Assembly (NCBI GenBank): GCA_900544945.1
Contig: UQXG01000003.1
Span: 1-38,966 of the forward strand
Direction: 5' to 3'
Source: an uncultured Eubacteriales bacterium
Lineage (GTDB): Bacteria > Bacillota > Clostridia > Oscillospirales > Oscillospiraceae
Length of the DNA stretch: 38,966 nucleotides
Of the stretch, positions 38,887 through 38,966 are shown in pieces. The notes beneath the pieces were generated by a model. It was not told the DNA's origin. It saw only the letters and a program-made list of their open reading frames with translations, and searched no databases. Both the position numbers and the translations under genes were made by a program. Position 1 is the first letter of the stretch, and each line of letters starts with the position of its first letter.

Positions 38887-38966
38887 CTGATACTATTTCC
38901 TGATTAAAATTTTAATTTTAATCAGGAAGGCATCGCCTGAAGGCGCTGCCTGTTTTGTGATTTATA
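38887..38966. repeat. Multi-hairpin dispersed repeat, copy 2 (cut by window end)
   Basis: Identical to 8583-8662 except one base in the first hairpin loop (T38911 versus C8607). It contains the AT-rich hairpin, the AGGCATCGCC/GGCGCTGCCT hairpin and the start of the TGTTTTGTGATTT arm. It lies just after the degV terminator; the remainder is beyond the window. Confidence 0.9.

Overview
The window looks like chromosome from a GC-rich, anaerobic, Gram-positive member of the Clostridia, most likely a gut Oscillospiraceae-type bacterium. The reasons are the anaerobic (cobalt-early) cobalamin pathway, a flavodiiron oxygen/NO reductase, a 2-hydroxyacyl-CoA dehydratase activase-type giant protein, an LCP wall-assembly protein, an RNHCP protein, TTGACA-17-TATAAT promoters with GGAGG ribosome sites, and abundant short palindromic intergenic repeats. 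This placement is inference from gene content; no rRNA or tRNA gene was seen.

Layout. (1) 39-9309, minus strand: a cobalamin operon reading cbiA-cbiC-cbiD-cbiF-cbiG-cbiH-cbiJ/E/T fusion-cbiB, nearly every junction overlapping or only a few bases apart. It is headed by a strong promoter, a cobalamin riboswitch with its own terminator, a second terminator preceded by a tiny possible leader ORF, and a multi-hairpin repeat. cbiK/cbiX, cbiL, cbiP and the lower-loop genes are not in the window. (2) 9343-15365, minus: a CmpB-like membrane protein, a PAP2 phosphatase and a 1410-residue double-ASKHA activase protein, probably one operon, with palindromic repeats between and after the genes. (3) 15473-17881: an RNHCP zinc protein diverging from a flavodiiron protein fused to flavin reductase and rubredoxin. 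(4) 17981-25194: a secreted L,D-transpeptidase-like protein, a pullulanase fused to a Nudix domain, a cytidylate-kinase-like protein, and glycogen phosphorylase with a cre-like operator. Pullulanase and phosphorylase together would debranch and phosphorolyse glycogen or other alpha-glucans. (5) 25535-29765: a zinc-ribbon membrane protein with a duplicated domain, an LCP protein, a glycosyltransferase and a small surface protein with an atypical sorting signal. (6) 29866-33858: a Na+/amino-acid symporter overlapping an aminotransferase, then a 42-codon ORF, truA and an ArsC/Spx-like gene in a tight cluster. (7) 33933-38824: a lysophospholipase-like hydrolase, a CopA copper ATPase carrying a CopZ-like domain at its C-terminus, and a divergent HxlR regulator followed by degV.

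The least explained material is non-coding. One family of long imperfect palindromes occurs three times (9343-9507, 14413-14635, 19165-19315); two copies show paired arm substitutions that keep the stem, and the third appears to make up almost the whole 5' UTR of a secreted-protein gene. A different multi-hairpin element occurs at 8583-8760 and again, cut by the window edge, at 38887-38966, with one difference in 80 nt, located in a loop. The copA gene has an ideal internal ribosome site that could release a free 65-residue copper chaperone from the same ORF. No CRISPR array, insertion-sequence transposase or phage gene was seen.
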